Assembly: GCA_034505955.1 (NCBI GenBank)
Contig: JAPDQK010000028.1
Coordinates: 8,660-72,659 of the forward strand
DNA from: Zhuqueibacter pondensis
GTDB taxonomy: Bacteria; Zhuqueibacterota; Zhuqueibacteria; Zhuqueibacterales; Zhuqueibacteraceae
Direction of reading: 5' to 3'
Length of the DNA stretch: 64,000 nucleotides
The position numbers were made by a program, and so were the translations under genes. The notes under the pieces were generated by a model. The model ran no database searches. It saw only the letters and a list, made by a program, of their open reading frames with translations, and was not told the DNA's origin. Shown here one piece after another: positions 41,218 through 49,260 of the stretch (position 1 is the stretch's first letter; each line of letters starts with the position of its first letter).

Positions 41218-43689
41218 CTAATCATCATCGCTATTGCCCACCCGTACAAAGGCACTGCGCACCGGCGCCGGCATCTCCGAATCCGCGCCCCGAATGGATT
41301 TCCAAATAATCTCATTGAATTCCACATCCGGGATGGCATCTTCGACGGCGAGATTCATTTCCTCAGAGCGCAACTGGCCGTAGGCGTTATCCGGATTCAT
41401 TTCTTTGAGATTGATATTTGCCGGCCGATACGTGTACGGCGTAAAATCCGGAATATCGGTAAACGACGCGTACATCGGCAACGCGCCGGCATCGAATTGT
41501 GTCATTGGCGGCAAGCCGAGAATCAGCTCCATCGTGCGCAGCACGCTCGCGGTGGAATACATGTGGCGGTCGACACTGTGGCGCTTAACGTAGGGGCCGA
41601 TCACCAGTCCAATCATGCGATGCGCATCGACATGATCCGGGCCGTTTTGCGCATCATCTTCCACCACAAAAATGGCGCATTCCTTCCAATAACGGCTGTG
41701 AGAGATGCGATCGATCATCATGCCGAGCGCGAGATCATTGTCCGCGACCATGGCGCGCGGGGTCGGCATGTTTTTGCGCGTGCCGGCAGTGTGATCATTG
41801 GGCAGCCGAATGACTTGAAATCGCGGCAGTTTGCCATTTTTGTCGAACTCATCAAACTCCTGTTGCCAAATCCGAAAGCGCGTGGTATCGGCAATGTTGA
41901 GATCATAGGGCGGAAAGTTTGTTGCGATGTGGCCCTGCAACGACTCGATTTTGGTCATCACCGTATCTTTGCGGCCGGGAACCGCATAGCCAACGAATTC
42001 ACCGTAACTGCGGTAACTCAATTTCGCGCGGCGACACAAATCCCAAATGTATCCGGAACTGGGCTCAGCGATGCGCAGCGATCCTTCGGCCGGATAAGTG
42101 CCGCCTTTCCCACCGTAAACTCCCGGCCAATTTTTTTCGACAAAATCGGTGGCATAAGCCGCCATCGACCACTCATGACCATCGGCGCTGACCTCGGCAT
42201 CCGCGTAGAGATTATCCAGTAAAACAAACTCTCGCGCCAGCGCATGATGATTCGGCGTCACCTCCTCCGGAAACAACACCAGCTTGCAATCGCCGTTGCC
42301 CTCGGGAATGTCGCCAAACACCTGATCATACGTACGATTCTCCTTGACAATATAGAAAACATATTTGATCGGCGAGGCGCCGCCGGCTTTGCGCGGGATG
42401 GGATTGTTGACTGAAATCGACTCCTCCATGTCTTGTCGCCGTCGCTGCACAAAAGGCGAGTTGCGATAGACGGTTTCACTGTAGCGCCGAAGTTGTTGAT
42501 CATCGGGCTGTGGGATGAATGAAAGTGACCCTTTGAACAGGCGGGCGATATATTCGGAAATCGCATCCGTGTTTCTTTGATACGGGTTCGGGCCTCCTGG
42601 ATTTGCCCTCGAGCCGCCATGACCTTTGCCATTCACCGCCAGCAAAATCGGGGAAGAACGCAACGCGCGGAGGGCGGTCGGATACCAGCCAACGGGAATG
42701 AAACCTTTGCTGCGCGTCTGTCCAGGCAGGGTGATATCGAACACGGCGACATAATTGTTGTCGGCATTGGCAACAAAAAGTTGTTTCCCGTCTGCCGAAA
42801 TTGCCAGGCCATTGGGGGTGCTGCCGGGTGGGGCATCAGGGCTCAGCGCTGTGAGAATGGTCTCGATCACGCGGCGCTGCACGATGTCGATGATTGAAAC
42901 GCTGTTCAGATTTGCATTTGCCACAAACAGACGTTGCCCATCCGGTGAAAATGCCATGTCATTGGGATGATCACCCGTGGCAATGCTCGCGACGATTTTT
43001 TCCTGCGTGCGATCGATCACCACGATCTGTGCGCCGCCCCATACCGAGACAAAAACTTCCGGGCGTGTGGGATGTGCGCGGCAGGTGTACGGCTCGGCCG
43101 GCAGCTTGATTTGATAGCGAAATGTTTTCAACGTCAGGTCGTAGGCGTACAGGATGCTGTCGGCGCGATTCACCGCAAAGAGGATTTGACCTTCGCTGCC
43201 AACGTCGATGCCGCCGCCGGCAAAGCGCTGCCTGGGAAAGGCTTCGCCGAGCTTGATGGTGTCGTGGGGCGTCGCTTGGCCGTTGGCAAAATCAAAAAGG
43301 AAAACCACATTGCGGTTGCCGCCGGATGCGGCGAGTTGTCTGCCACGATCGAAAAATCGCACCCCCAGCCAGGTGTGGCCGGTGCGGAGTGTGTCAGTGA
43401 TTCTTCGTGTTTTTAAATCAATGATAAAAACATTCTGCTCTCCTCCGCTGTTGGTGACGGCGGCAAAGCGCTCATCCGGTGTGAGGTCGATGCCCAGCGG
43501 CAGATCGCCGAGTTCAAGATGTTCGCCGGCCGGCTCGAGCATCCAGCCGTTGGGGAGCAAGATCCGGCCATCCTTGAGACGGCCCGGATTTTTGTCGGGT
43601 GGCAAAAAGAATTGCCTGGCGGTTTGAGGTTGGCAAGCGAAGAATGCAAGACTGAAAACCACCGCCAGCCACTGCTTGAAATGCTTCAT
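41218..43689 (-). CDS. YncE-type beta-propeller fused to a phosphoesterase, lipoprotein
   Basis: The 823-residue protein starts at ATG 43689 with the signal MKHFKQWLAVVFSLAFFAC and a lipobox cysteine. Residues ~40-400 form a seven-bladed YncE/YVTN propeller (LGIDLTPDERFAAVTNSG, HPNDMAFSPDGQRLFVANAN, PNGLAISADGKQLFVANADN). Residues ~440-800 are an alkaline-phosphatase-superfamily phosphoesterase (YVFYIVKENRTYDQVFGD, DGHEWSMAAYATDF, VVEDDAQNGPDHVDAHR). The substrate is unknown; a surface phosphoesterase role is inferred. It is upstream of the corrinoid gene by 99 bp, possibly not in the same operon. Confidence 0.88.
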   Translation of the reverse strand: MKHFKQWLAVVFSLAFFACQPQTARQFFLPPDKNPGRLKDGRILLPNGWMLEPAGEHLELGDLPLGIDLTPDERFAAVTNSGGEQNVFIIDLKTRRITDTLRTGHTWLGVRFFDRGRQLAASGGNRNVVFLFDFANGQATPHDTIKLGEAFPRQRFAGGGIDVGSEGQILFAVNRADSILYAYDLTLKTFRYQIKLPAEPYTCRAHPTRPEVFVSVWGGAQIVVIDRTQEKIVASIATGDHPNDMAFSPDGQRLFVANANLNSVSIIDIVQRRVIETILTALSPDAPPGSTPNGLAISADGKQLFVANADNNYVAVFDITLPGQTRSKGFIPVGWYPTALRALRSSPILLAVNGKGHGGSRANPGGPNPYQRNTDAISEYIARLFKGSLSFIPQPDDQQLRRYSETVYRNSPFVQRRRQDMEESISVNNPIPRKAGGASPIKYVFYIVKENRTYDQVFGDIPEGNGDCKLVLFPEEVTPNHHALAREFVLLDNLYADAEVSADGHEWSMAAYATDFVEKNWPGVYGGKGGTYPAEGSLRIAEPSSGYIWDLCRRAKLSYRSYGEFVGYAVPGRKDTVMTKIESLQGHIATNFPPYDLNIADTTRFRIWQQEFDEFDKNGKLPRFQVIRLPNDHTAGTRKNMPTPRAMVADNDLALGMMIDRISHSRYWKECAIFVVEDDAQNGPDHVDAHRMIGLVIGPYVKRHSVDRHMYSTASVLRTMELILGLPPMTQFDAGALPMYASFTDIPDFTPYTYRPANINLKEMNPDNAYGQLRSEEMNLAVEDAIPDVEFNEIIWKSIRGADSEMPAPVRSAFVRVGNSDDD

Positions 43690-43755
43690 TGTTTCTCTCT
43701 CCGTAAGATTGAATTGAGAGGCTGCTTCTTCATCGCTTGAAAATCTCACGAGGAC

Positions 43756-44103
43756 TTATAACAAACGTTTGGCGATAAACTTGAATTCCCCTGACAGATT
43801 TCTTTCTTCAGAGATGACAGGCTTTTTCCGGACAGCTAGATGTTTATGATGGGGGAAAATTTTCAGACGCGGATGATGAGGCGCATTGTCCCAACCGACA
43901 ATCAATTCGTTAGTGGCAGCAAGCCAATAATAGCTGTAATAAACCAAGTTGTCGTTGCGGTATTTTTCTAAAACTCGCAAATTCGTTCCGTCTCGTAAAA
44001 TCACTTTGCACTTATATAATTCGAGATTTTTTGTGGACTCGTGGCGAAGGAACTCAACGGATACAATCAGGTCTCGAAACTTTGCCAAAGTGCCATGTTT
44101 CAT
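43756..44103 (-). CDS. TumE-type (DUF6516) toxin
   Basis: The 115-residue protein has the DUF6516/TumE hallmarks: a strand-rich N-terminus, YYSYYWLAATNELIVGWDNA, then PHHPRLKIFPHHKH. The WDNAPHH...FPHHKH pair is the conserved, probably catalytic, region. The start overlaps the antitoxin stop (ATGA). TumE toxins act with TumA antitoxins; RNase activity is assumed from the fold. Confidence 0.85.
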   Translation of the reverse strand: MKHGTLAKFRDLIVSVEFLRHESTKNLELYKCKVILRDGTNLRVLEKYRNDNLVYYSYYWLAATNELIVGWDNAPHHPRLKIFPHHKHLAVRKKPVISEERNLSGEFKFIAKRLL

Positions 44104-44432
44104 TTTTCATGCCCCACGAGGCGTTCGTACTCTGCAATGTCATTGACGATCATCTTGGCTTTCTCAACAAGATAAGACCATTCCCCATAATCTTCGTGAG
44201 TATCGAAGTTGCCGCCGGATGGCATACGTTTCTCAAACGTCTCGAAAGTGCACTTGTATTTGCGCTCATACCTGCGTATTCTGGTCTTTGTAATCTTCAA
44301 TTCCTGGCGTTCTTCTGCGATGAGCCGGTTTACGGATTCGCGCAAAGCCTGCAAAAAAACCTTGTCACCGATTTTCGGATAGAATCGAGCAATCGATTCC
44401 GGTAGTTTGAGCTGGATTGTGGTCATAGACAA
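44100..44432 (-). CDS. TumA-type antitoxin
   Basis: The 110-residue protein has an N-terminal strand-helix-helix (TTIQLKLPESIARFYPKIGD), a long basic helix (AEERQELKITKTRIRRYERK) and a C-terminal acidic Tyr/Trp segment (DYGEWSYLVEKAKMIVND). It precedes the toxin with an ATGA overlap. The design resembles the partial protein at the left edge of the window. Confidence 0.78.
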   Translation of the reverse strand: MSMTTIQLKLPESIARFYPKIGDKVFLQALRESVNRLIAEERQELKITKTRIRRYERKYKCTFETFEKRMPSGGNFDTHEDYGEWSYLVEKAKMIVNDIAEYERLVGHEK

Positions 44433-44522
44433 ATTGGCTCAGAACATAAGTTCGATGAATTGGGTGAGATCAACTTGAACCAAACATTTTATATTATAAC
44501 ACAATTCCGCGGAAAAACAAAT

Positions 44523-44552
44523 AAAAAAAAGCCCCGATGCAATCATCGGGGC
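44523..44552 (-). terminator. Rho-independent terminator for the LysM transcript
   Basis: A perfect 9-bp stem GCCCCGATG/CATCGGGGC with a 4-nt loop at 44531-44552, followed on the minus strand by an eight-base U tract (44523-44530). It ends transcription coming from 44785. Confidence 0.9.
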
Positions 44553-44784
44553 TTCGGGGTAGGTGACTACGCCTGCCAGGCTCTCCTTTTTATCGGACGG
44601 AATGCGCGATCAGGGAGATTCCTTCCCGTTATAGCCGCCCGTTCGGATGCCTTCATGCGTAGTGCGTTGGGGGTGGAGAATGCTACTTTTGTATTCAATC
44701 AAAGCTCACATCGCGGTCGTTTCAGCCAGGGACGAGGAGCAGGCATTTTTGATGCCGGAATTGATTGAACAGAGTCGGCCGCAA
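44553..44784 (-). other. Unassigned ~230-nt transcribed stretch between LysM gene and terminator
   Basis: This lies between the LysM stop and a strong terminator on the same strand, so it is probably transcribed. It has no coding frame that I trust. It contains GC-rich self-complementary pieces and could be a long 3' UTR or a small RNA gene. I recognise no Rfam-type motif such as 6S, SRP, tmRNA or RNase P. Confidence 0.4.
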
Positions 44785-45513
44785 CTATACGGCGAGACTT
44801 TCCTTCTCGCGTTCGGTTCTGTCGAAAGGGTCCCGGCTGTCCTTTGACGAATAACTGAATGAAGGTCGGGCCGAACGATCCTCGAAGCTGTGGCGCGGCT
44901 CAACGATCTCAATCTCAATCTTTTTGTCCTCGGCGTGCTTGCGACGGTACCAGAGAAAAGCGGCTGCGCCGGCGATGATGATGAGAGCGATAGCCAGCCA
45001 AAACCACGGGAATCCGGAACTTTCGGTTATTGGCTCAGCCGGCGGTGCCATCACTTCAGGTGAGGTTTCCGGGACAAGATTGGTGCTTTGCCCGCTGCTG
45101 GCCGCTGGCGTTTCCACCGGCACCGCGGTTGGCTCACCGGATTGCCTCAGAGTCTGAGGAGATTCCGGAGTTGCCCTCACCGCAATCTTTTCCTGTTCTC
45201 CGACCAACGCATTGACTCTTGTGATGGTACGGGAGCGACGCAGCTCATTGATCACCGTCGCGGAAGGCAACAGGATTTCCTCGCCCACTTCCAGATGATT
45301 CGGCTTGGGCGCGCGATTGACGATGGCCAGCTCGCGCCAGCGCTGGGCATCACCGTAATATTGTTTGGCCAGCTTGCTCAAGGACTCACCTTTTTGCACT
45401 TTGTGAACGCGTGGGGCATCAAGAAAATTGAGCTTGCTCCACAACACTTCGCCTTGCGAGAGCAATAGAAATATGCCGCAGGCGAAAAACAACAGAAGAA
45501 GAAATTTTTTCAT
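44785..45513 (-). CDS. LysM-domain membrane protein
   Basis: The 242-residue protein starts at ATG 45513 (GAGGTG upstream). It has a signal/anchor MKKFLLLLFFACGIFLLLSQ and a LysM domain at ~40-90 (VHKVQKGESLSKLAKQYYGD, then NHLEVGEEILLP). A Pro/Thr-rich linker follows, then a second membrane helix (FWLAIALIIIAGAAAFLWYR) and a charged cytoplasmic tail. LysM binds peptidoglycan; the protein would span from cell wall to cytoplasm. It is 8 nt downstream of the GlsB-like gene, behind a sigma-54-type promoter. Confidence 0.85.
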   Translation of the reverse strand: MKKFLLLLFFACGIFLLLSQGEVLWSKLNFLDAPRVHKVQKGESLSKLAKQYYGDAQRWRELAIVNRAPKPNHLEVGEEILLPSATVINELRRSRTITRVNALVGEQEKIAVRATPESPQTLRQSGEPTAVPVETPAASSGQSTNLVPETSPEVMAPPAEPITESSGFPWFWLAIALIIIAGAAAFLWYRRKHAEDKKIEIEIVEPRHSFEDRSARPSFSYSSKDSRDPFDRTEREKESLAV

Positions 45514-45521
45514 GGAACACC

Positions 45522-45833
45522 TCATGGTAATTTGGGAAAGGCATTTTTGCTGATCATCCCGGTTTTTCGCCGTGCCTGCAGCAAGCGACGCAGCGACTGA
45601 AACAGCAGCACGGCAATGCCGGAGAAAAATATTCCCATCACAAAAACTTTGTTGTAAAGCATGGCAGAATTTTGGCTCACCCACGTGCCGATCGAGGCAC
45701 CGGCGATGCCGACCGGATAGTTTGCCAGTCTCATCCAGCCGGTCACGGCGCTCTCCTCCCGCTCGAAGCTGCTGATCAGATGGGCCACCATCCAGCCCAA
45801 TAATGAAGTTATGAAAAATGGCAATGCTTTCAT
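45522..45833 (-). CDS. Small membrane protein, GlsB/YeaQ-like
   Basis: This 103-residue protein from ATG 45833 has three hydrophobic helices (FFITSLLGWMVAHLIS; VGIAGASIGTWVSQ; VFVMGIFFSGIAVLLFQ). The GWMVAHLIS... VGIAGASIG pattern is reminiscent of the transglycosylase-associated GlsB/YeaQ/YmgE stress family, but weakly. It is the first gene of the two-gene unit with the LysM protein. Confidence 0.6.
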   Translation of the reverse strand: MKALPFFITSLLGWMVAHLISSFEREESAVTGWMRLANYPVGIAGASIGTWVSQNSAMLYNKVFVMGIFFSGIAVLLFQSLRRLLQARRKTGMISKNAFPKLP

Positions 45834-45976
45834 CTCATTCTCCCAAGAGCGTGTTTGGAAAGCAACTGACCGGTCACTTTTTAGCCACAAAATGTTCTCG
45901 AATTCCATGACTTCAATTGACCGGCCAGTCTCATTTTATATTTTTCTCACCCTCTAACAGGTTGTGCACTAAATCA

Positions 45977-45992
45977 AGCAAAGGCATTGCCA
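45977..45992 (-). promoter_or_regulatory. Candidate sigma-54 promoter for the GlsB-like/LysM operon
   Basis: On the minus strand it reads TGGCAATGCCTTTGCT. The -24 GG and -12 GC are exactly 10 bp apart, matching TGGCAC-N5-TTGCW except in two positions. It lies ~145 bp upstream of the ATG at 45833 and ~240 bp downstream of the stop of a sigma-54 activator gene on the same strand. Confidence 0.5.
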
Positions 45993-46230
45993 AATTGTAA
46001 ACGCACGTATTCGTGGTATTGGAGAGACCAAATAAGTGGAATAGGAACAAAAGCTTGACAGGCTGGTAACTTTTTCGGGGATAAGAGCAGCACGCTGAAC
46101 TGAAAAAAGAATTGTGTAAATTTTACCTGAATGAGGAAAAAGGGTGGGAAATTTTTACGGAAGCGCGGCAATGATTGAATGTTGAAACCATGACGGTCGG
46201 AGAATGAGGCACGATGGGAAACGATTTGTG

Positions 46231-47589
46231 CTACTTCTCCTCGCTGGCATAGCGCGCAAGTTTGTTGTGCAACGTTTTCAAACTGATGCCCAAAATCTCT
46301 GCGGTGTGCGTTTTGTTGTTGTTGTACGCGGCAAGCGTGCGCAAGATGATCCGGCGCTCCGCCTCATCCACGGTTGTGCCAATCGGAATGCGGATTTCAG
46401 TGGAATCATCCTGTTCGAACAAAAACTTGGGCAGATCCGCCGCAGTGACTTGGCGGCCGGCACAAAGCAGAACAGCACGCTCGATGACATTACGCAGCTC
46501 ACGGACATTGCCAGGCCAGGCGTGGCGGGAAAGAATCTCCAAAGCCTCTCGTGTAAATCCCATGATTCTCTTCCCGGCTTTTTCCGCGTATCGTTGAAGA
46601 AACGCATGCGCCAGCAAAGGCAAATCGCCAATGCGCTCACGCAATGCCGGCAGCTCGATCTCAACCACCGCAAGACGATAAAACAAATCTTCTCTCAAAA
46701 TCTTTTCTTTGACAGCACGGCGGGCATCGTGATTGGTCGCCGAAATGACACGGACATCAACCGCAATCTCTTTGCGGCCGCCGAGACGGCGGAATTTTCT
46801 TTCTTCCAGTGCGCGCAACAGTTTTGCTTGGAGCTCATAAGGCATTTCGCTGATCTCATCGAGAAAAAGTGTGCCGTGATCCGCCAGTTCGAAACAACCG
46901 GGTTTCTCGGCAAGCGCGCCGGTGAAGGCGCCTTTTTCGTGACCAAAGAATTCATTCTCTAAAATTTCTGACGGCAGCGCCGAGCAATTGACCGCGATGA
47001 AGGGCGCCTGCTTGCGATTGCTGCGCTGATGAATGGCGCGTGCCACTAATTCTTTGCCGGTACCGCTTTCGCCAGTGATGAGAATACTGGCGTCGGATTT
47101 GGCAACGGCTTCGATGAGTTTATAAATCTCCCGCATTGCCTCGCTCTGGCCGAGGAGTTCCTCGTATTGGGTAAGCTCGCGCAACTGCGTGGCCATGGCG
47201 CGATTGGAGACCGTGAGCGCATTCTTTTCGACCGCTTTGGCGATGACTTGTTGCAAACGCGCGCCATCGACCGGCTTGGTTAGATAATCATACGCGCCGA
47301 TGCGCATGGCTTCGACGGCCGAGTCGATGGTGCCGTAACCGGTCACCATAATCAGCTCGGTGGGCAAATCGTTTTCGCGCAGGCGGCGGAGCAATTCAAG
47401 ACCATTGAGATCGGGCAGCGCCAGATCGACAACGGCAACGGCGATGTCTTCGTCTTGCAAGATTTGCCAAGCGGCGGTACCGTTCTCCGCTGTCAAAATG
47501 GGATAGGTGTCCGCGAGCAGCGTCTCGAGAGCGGAGAGGACACCGGGTTCGTCATCCACCAGCAGAATTTTTTCGCGAAGGTCGGCCAC
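46231..47589 (-). CDS. NtrC-family sigma-54-dependent response regulator
   Basis: The 452-residue protein has a receiver domain at 1-125 with phosphoacceptor Asp55 (VAVVDLALPD) and Lys in YLTKP. The AAA+ sigma-54 interaction domain is at ~145-385, with Walker A GESGTGKE, the sigma-54-contacting loop GAFTGA and Walker B TLFLDEI. A Fis-type HTH lies at the C-terminus (RRIILRTLAAYNNNKTHTAE). It activates sigma-54 promoters when phosphorylated. The cognate kinase may be the stand-alone DHp protein next door plus a kinase elsewhere, or the hybrid kinase at 49-53 kb. Confidence 0.96.
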   Translation of the reverse strand: MADLREKILLVDDEPGVLSALETLLADTYPILTAENGTAAWQILQDEDIAVAVVDLALPDLNGLELLRRLRENDLPTELIMVTGYGTIDSAVEAMRIGAYDYLTKPVDGARLQQVIAKAVEKNALTVSNRAMATQLRELTQYEELLGQSEAMREIYKLIEAVAKSDASILITGESGTGKELVARAIHQRSNRKQAPFIAVNCSALPSEILENEFFGHEKGAFTGALAEKPGCFELADHGTLFLDEISEMPYELQAKLLRALEERKFRRLGGRKEIAVDVRVISATNHDARRAVKEKILREDLFYRLAVVEIELPALRERIGDLPLLAHAFLQRYAEKAGKRIMGFTREALEILSRHAWPGNVRELRNVIERAVLLCAGRQVTAADLPKFLFEQDDSTEIRIPIGTTVDEAERRIILRTLAAYNNNKTHTAEILGISLKTLHNKLARYASEEK

Positions 47590-47695
47590 GGGAGTGATAC
47601 AAATTCAAATTAGACAAAAATAATTTGAGACAAAATAATTCAATTCTTTTAAACAATTATTTCGACCTTGATCATTTTGTCATTAAAAAAATGGA

Positions 47696-47914
47696 CTATT
47701 TCAGTTTAGTAATGAAATCTTTAACTTGGTTTTCCAATTTCTCCAACTCATCAGTGACAAGCGAGAGATGTTTGAGTAACCGTTCTTGTTGCGGCCCAGC
47801 GCTTTTTTTCGCGAGCATCTGCGCCGCTTCGAGATTGAGCTTGGCGGTATGAATCGGCCCGCGCAAATCATGAGCGAGCTTGTCGAGGAGTTTTTTGAGG
47901 TCGGGGGTGTTCAT
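47696..47914 (-). CDS. Stand-alone DHp-like protein (kinase dimerisation/phosphoacceptor domain only)
   Basis: From ATG 47914 it has 72 residues. The sequence DKLAHDLRGPIHTAKLNLEA has the H-box of HisKA domains (HDLRGP, compare HELRTP), followed by a second helix (LSLVTDELEKLENQVKDFI). Together they form a complete two-helix DHp hairpin with no catalytic ATPase domain and no room for one. It is 106 nt upstream of the sigma-54 regulator. It could act as a phosphotransfer module or phosphatase; this is inferred. Confidence 0.6.
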   Translation of the reverse strand: MNTPDLKKLLDKLAHDLRGPIHTAKLNLEAAQMLAKKSAGPQQERLLKHLSLVTDELEKLENQVKDFITKLK

Positions 47915-48034
47915 ATATGGTTCAAATAGTTTCAAGTTTATCCGGCAACATCAGCGGTAACTCCTTCTGGACTGAATTGCGATTGTACAATTTTGGTAAA
48001 AGTTTAGCCGTTTGAAATCTCACTTACTTTTTGT

Positions 48035-48151
48035 GTCATTCCGTAGGCCTACGGCTCGTAGAGCTGCGCCCGTAGGGAATCTTTTTACTTTTTAAAGAAA
48101 TACTTGCTAGTACCCAAAAAGATTCCTACGGACGCAGTCTTCCAGAATGAC
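48035..48151. repeat. Dispersed inverted-repeat element, copy B
   Basis: Starts GTCATTCCGTAGGCCTACGG and ends GCAGTCTTCCAGAATGAC. The internal halves are inverted (CGTAGGGAATC near 48070, GATTCCTACG at 48121). It matches copy D over the first ~30 and last ~25 bp in reverse orientation. It lies between the DHp gene promoter region and a decayed TA locus. Confidence 0.6.
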
Positions 48152-48349
48152 ATCTTCTTCAGCTGTCTAAATTCATACACCCAATCTTTGACTTTTGTAA
48201 ATGTTTTCCAAGATTCTTCCCATTATCGCATATCACGATAGAGTTTTCCACGTTCGGTATTGATGAGAGCTTTGAGATCACCGGGCTGCAATTTGGGGGC
48301 AATGCGTAACGCTTCCTCGCACAATCGCTTTGATTCGAAAAAATTTCCA

Positions 48350-48795
48350 TCACGAAATCTCGGGATTAAGAAAAGCAATTTTCTCCAGTTTAGCGATCTT
48401 ATCGAGCTTGTCATCGGCGCAAACAAAGTAATGCAAGCTTCTTCGACCTTTCAAATCCATGGCAATAGCCAATTGCAGTGCATCCAATGTACGGAGTGCA
48501 CGTTTGGTGGCATGCTGCACCAGCAACCTTACAGCGTTGCGGCCATGCTTCTGTGTGAGCATGACAATGTGAAATTTTCTTATAGAAATGTCAGCGAAAA
48601 ACTTCCGGCGCGCGCTGTGAACGGTGGTCACGTTGATATCACCTGTCCGTACCTTTTTAGCCAGAGAGGAGACAAGCTCAACAATCGACAAATCCGATTG
48701 CTTGGATTGTCGATAATCTGTTGAACTTTTACGCTGCCGACTTCTGTGTGATAATATTTGACCAAGCCATTTGTGTCACACATGTAATCAGCCAC
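48350..48795 (-). pseudogene. VapC-like PIN-domain toxin with one frameshift
   Basis: A GTG at 48795 (GGAGG ~7 nt upstream) gives VADYMCDTNGLVKYYHTEVG with the first acidic PIN residue, but the frame fails near 48695. The rest continues in another frame: SDLSIVELVSSLAKKVRTGD, RRKFFADISIRKFHIVML, RTLDALQLAIAMDLKG, HYFVCADDKLDKIAKLEKIA. These cover the central Glu and the C-terminal Asp residues of PIN RNases. One indel would restore a ~147-residue protein. The adjacent antitoxin gene is intact, its TAG directly preceding the GTG. Confidence 0.75.
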
Positions 48796-49110
48796 CTACC
48801 GTTCCTCCCTCGCCTCGATGATTTCCTGCGCCAAGGATCCGCTTATTTTTGAAAGCGCATTCCGTACTTTCTCAATGGAGATTTTTGCGTCTGCTTCTTC
48901 TAAAATGTATTGACCAAATTCAGTCTGCAAGAATTCATTCTCTCGGGCACGGGCAACCCGAGCTGTTGCAGTCTTAGTCGAATTTTTATTAAGCCATAAG
49001 CCCAGGAGATGATGGATTTCTATTTGCTCTTTCTGCGGCAGTTGCGTCAACATTTCCAAAAGCATTGCCTTCTTTCCGTTTTTGCTCAACTTGCCTGGTG
49101 CTGCTTGCAT
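48796..49110 (-). CDS. Antitoxin-like protein paired with the PIN toxin
   Basis: This 104-residue, highly charged helical protein (KAMLLEMLTQLPQKEQIEIH; NEFLQTEFGQYILEEADAKI; EIIEAREER) has its stop codon directly before the start of the PIN-type toxin. No known DNA-binding motif is visible. The role is inferred from position. Confidence 0.6.
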   Translation of the reverse strand: MQAAPGKLSKNGKKAMLLEMLTQLPQKEQIEIHHLLGLWLNKNSTKTATARVARARENEFLQTEFGQYILEEADAKISIEKVRNALSKISGSLAQEIIEAREER

Positions 49111-49260
49111 GGCTGACCTCCATAAAATGAAAATTGCTCATGCCAAATTAGCCGGTTGAAAGCAACATAACGATTTCTTACAAACAAATCAAGGCATAAT
49201 TTGTTGTACAAAGAATCATAACCGACAACTTTCCGGCGACGACTCGTCCAGCCGTCCGGG

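Noticed and set aside
48223..48349. Minus-strand frame reading FESKRLCEEALRIAPKLQPG downstream of the PIN remnant
   Set aside because: It has coding character but no start of its own, overlaps the PIN sequence in another frame, and I recognise no family; probably a remnant.
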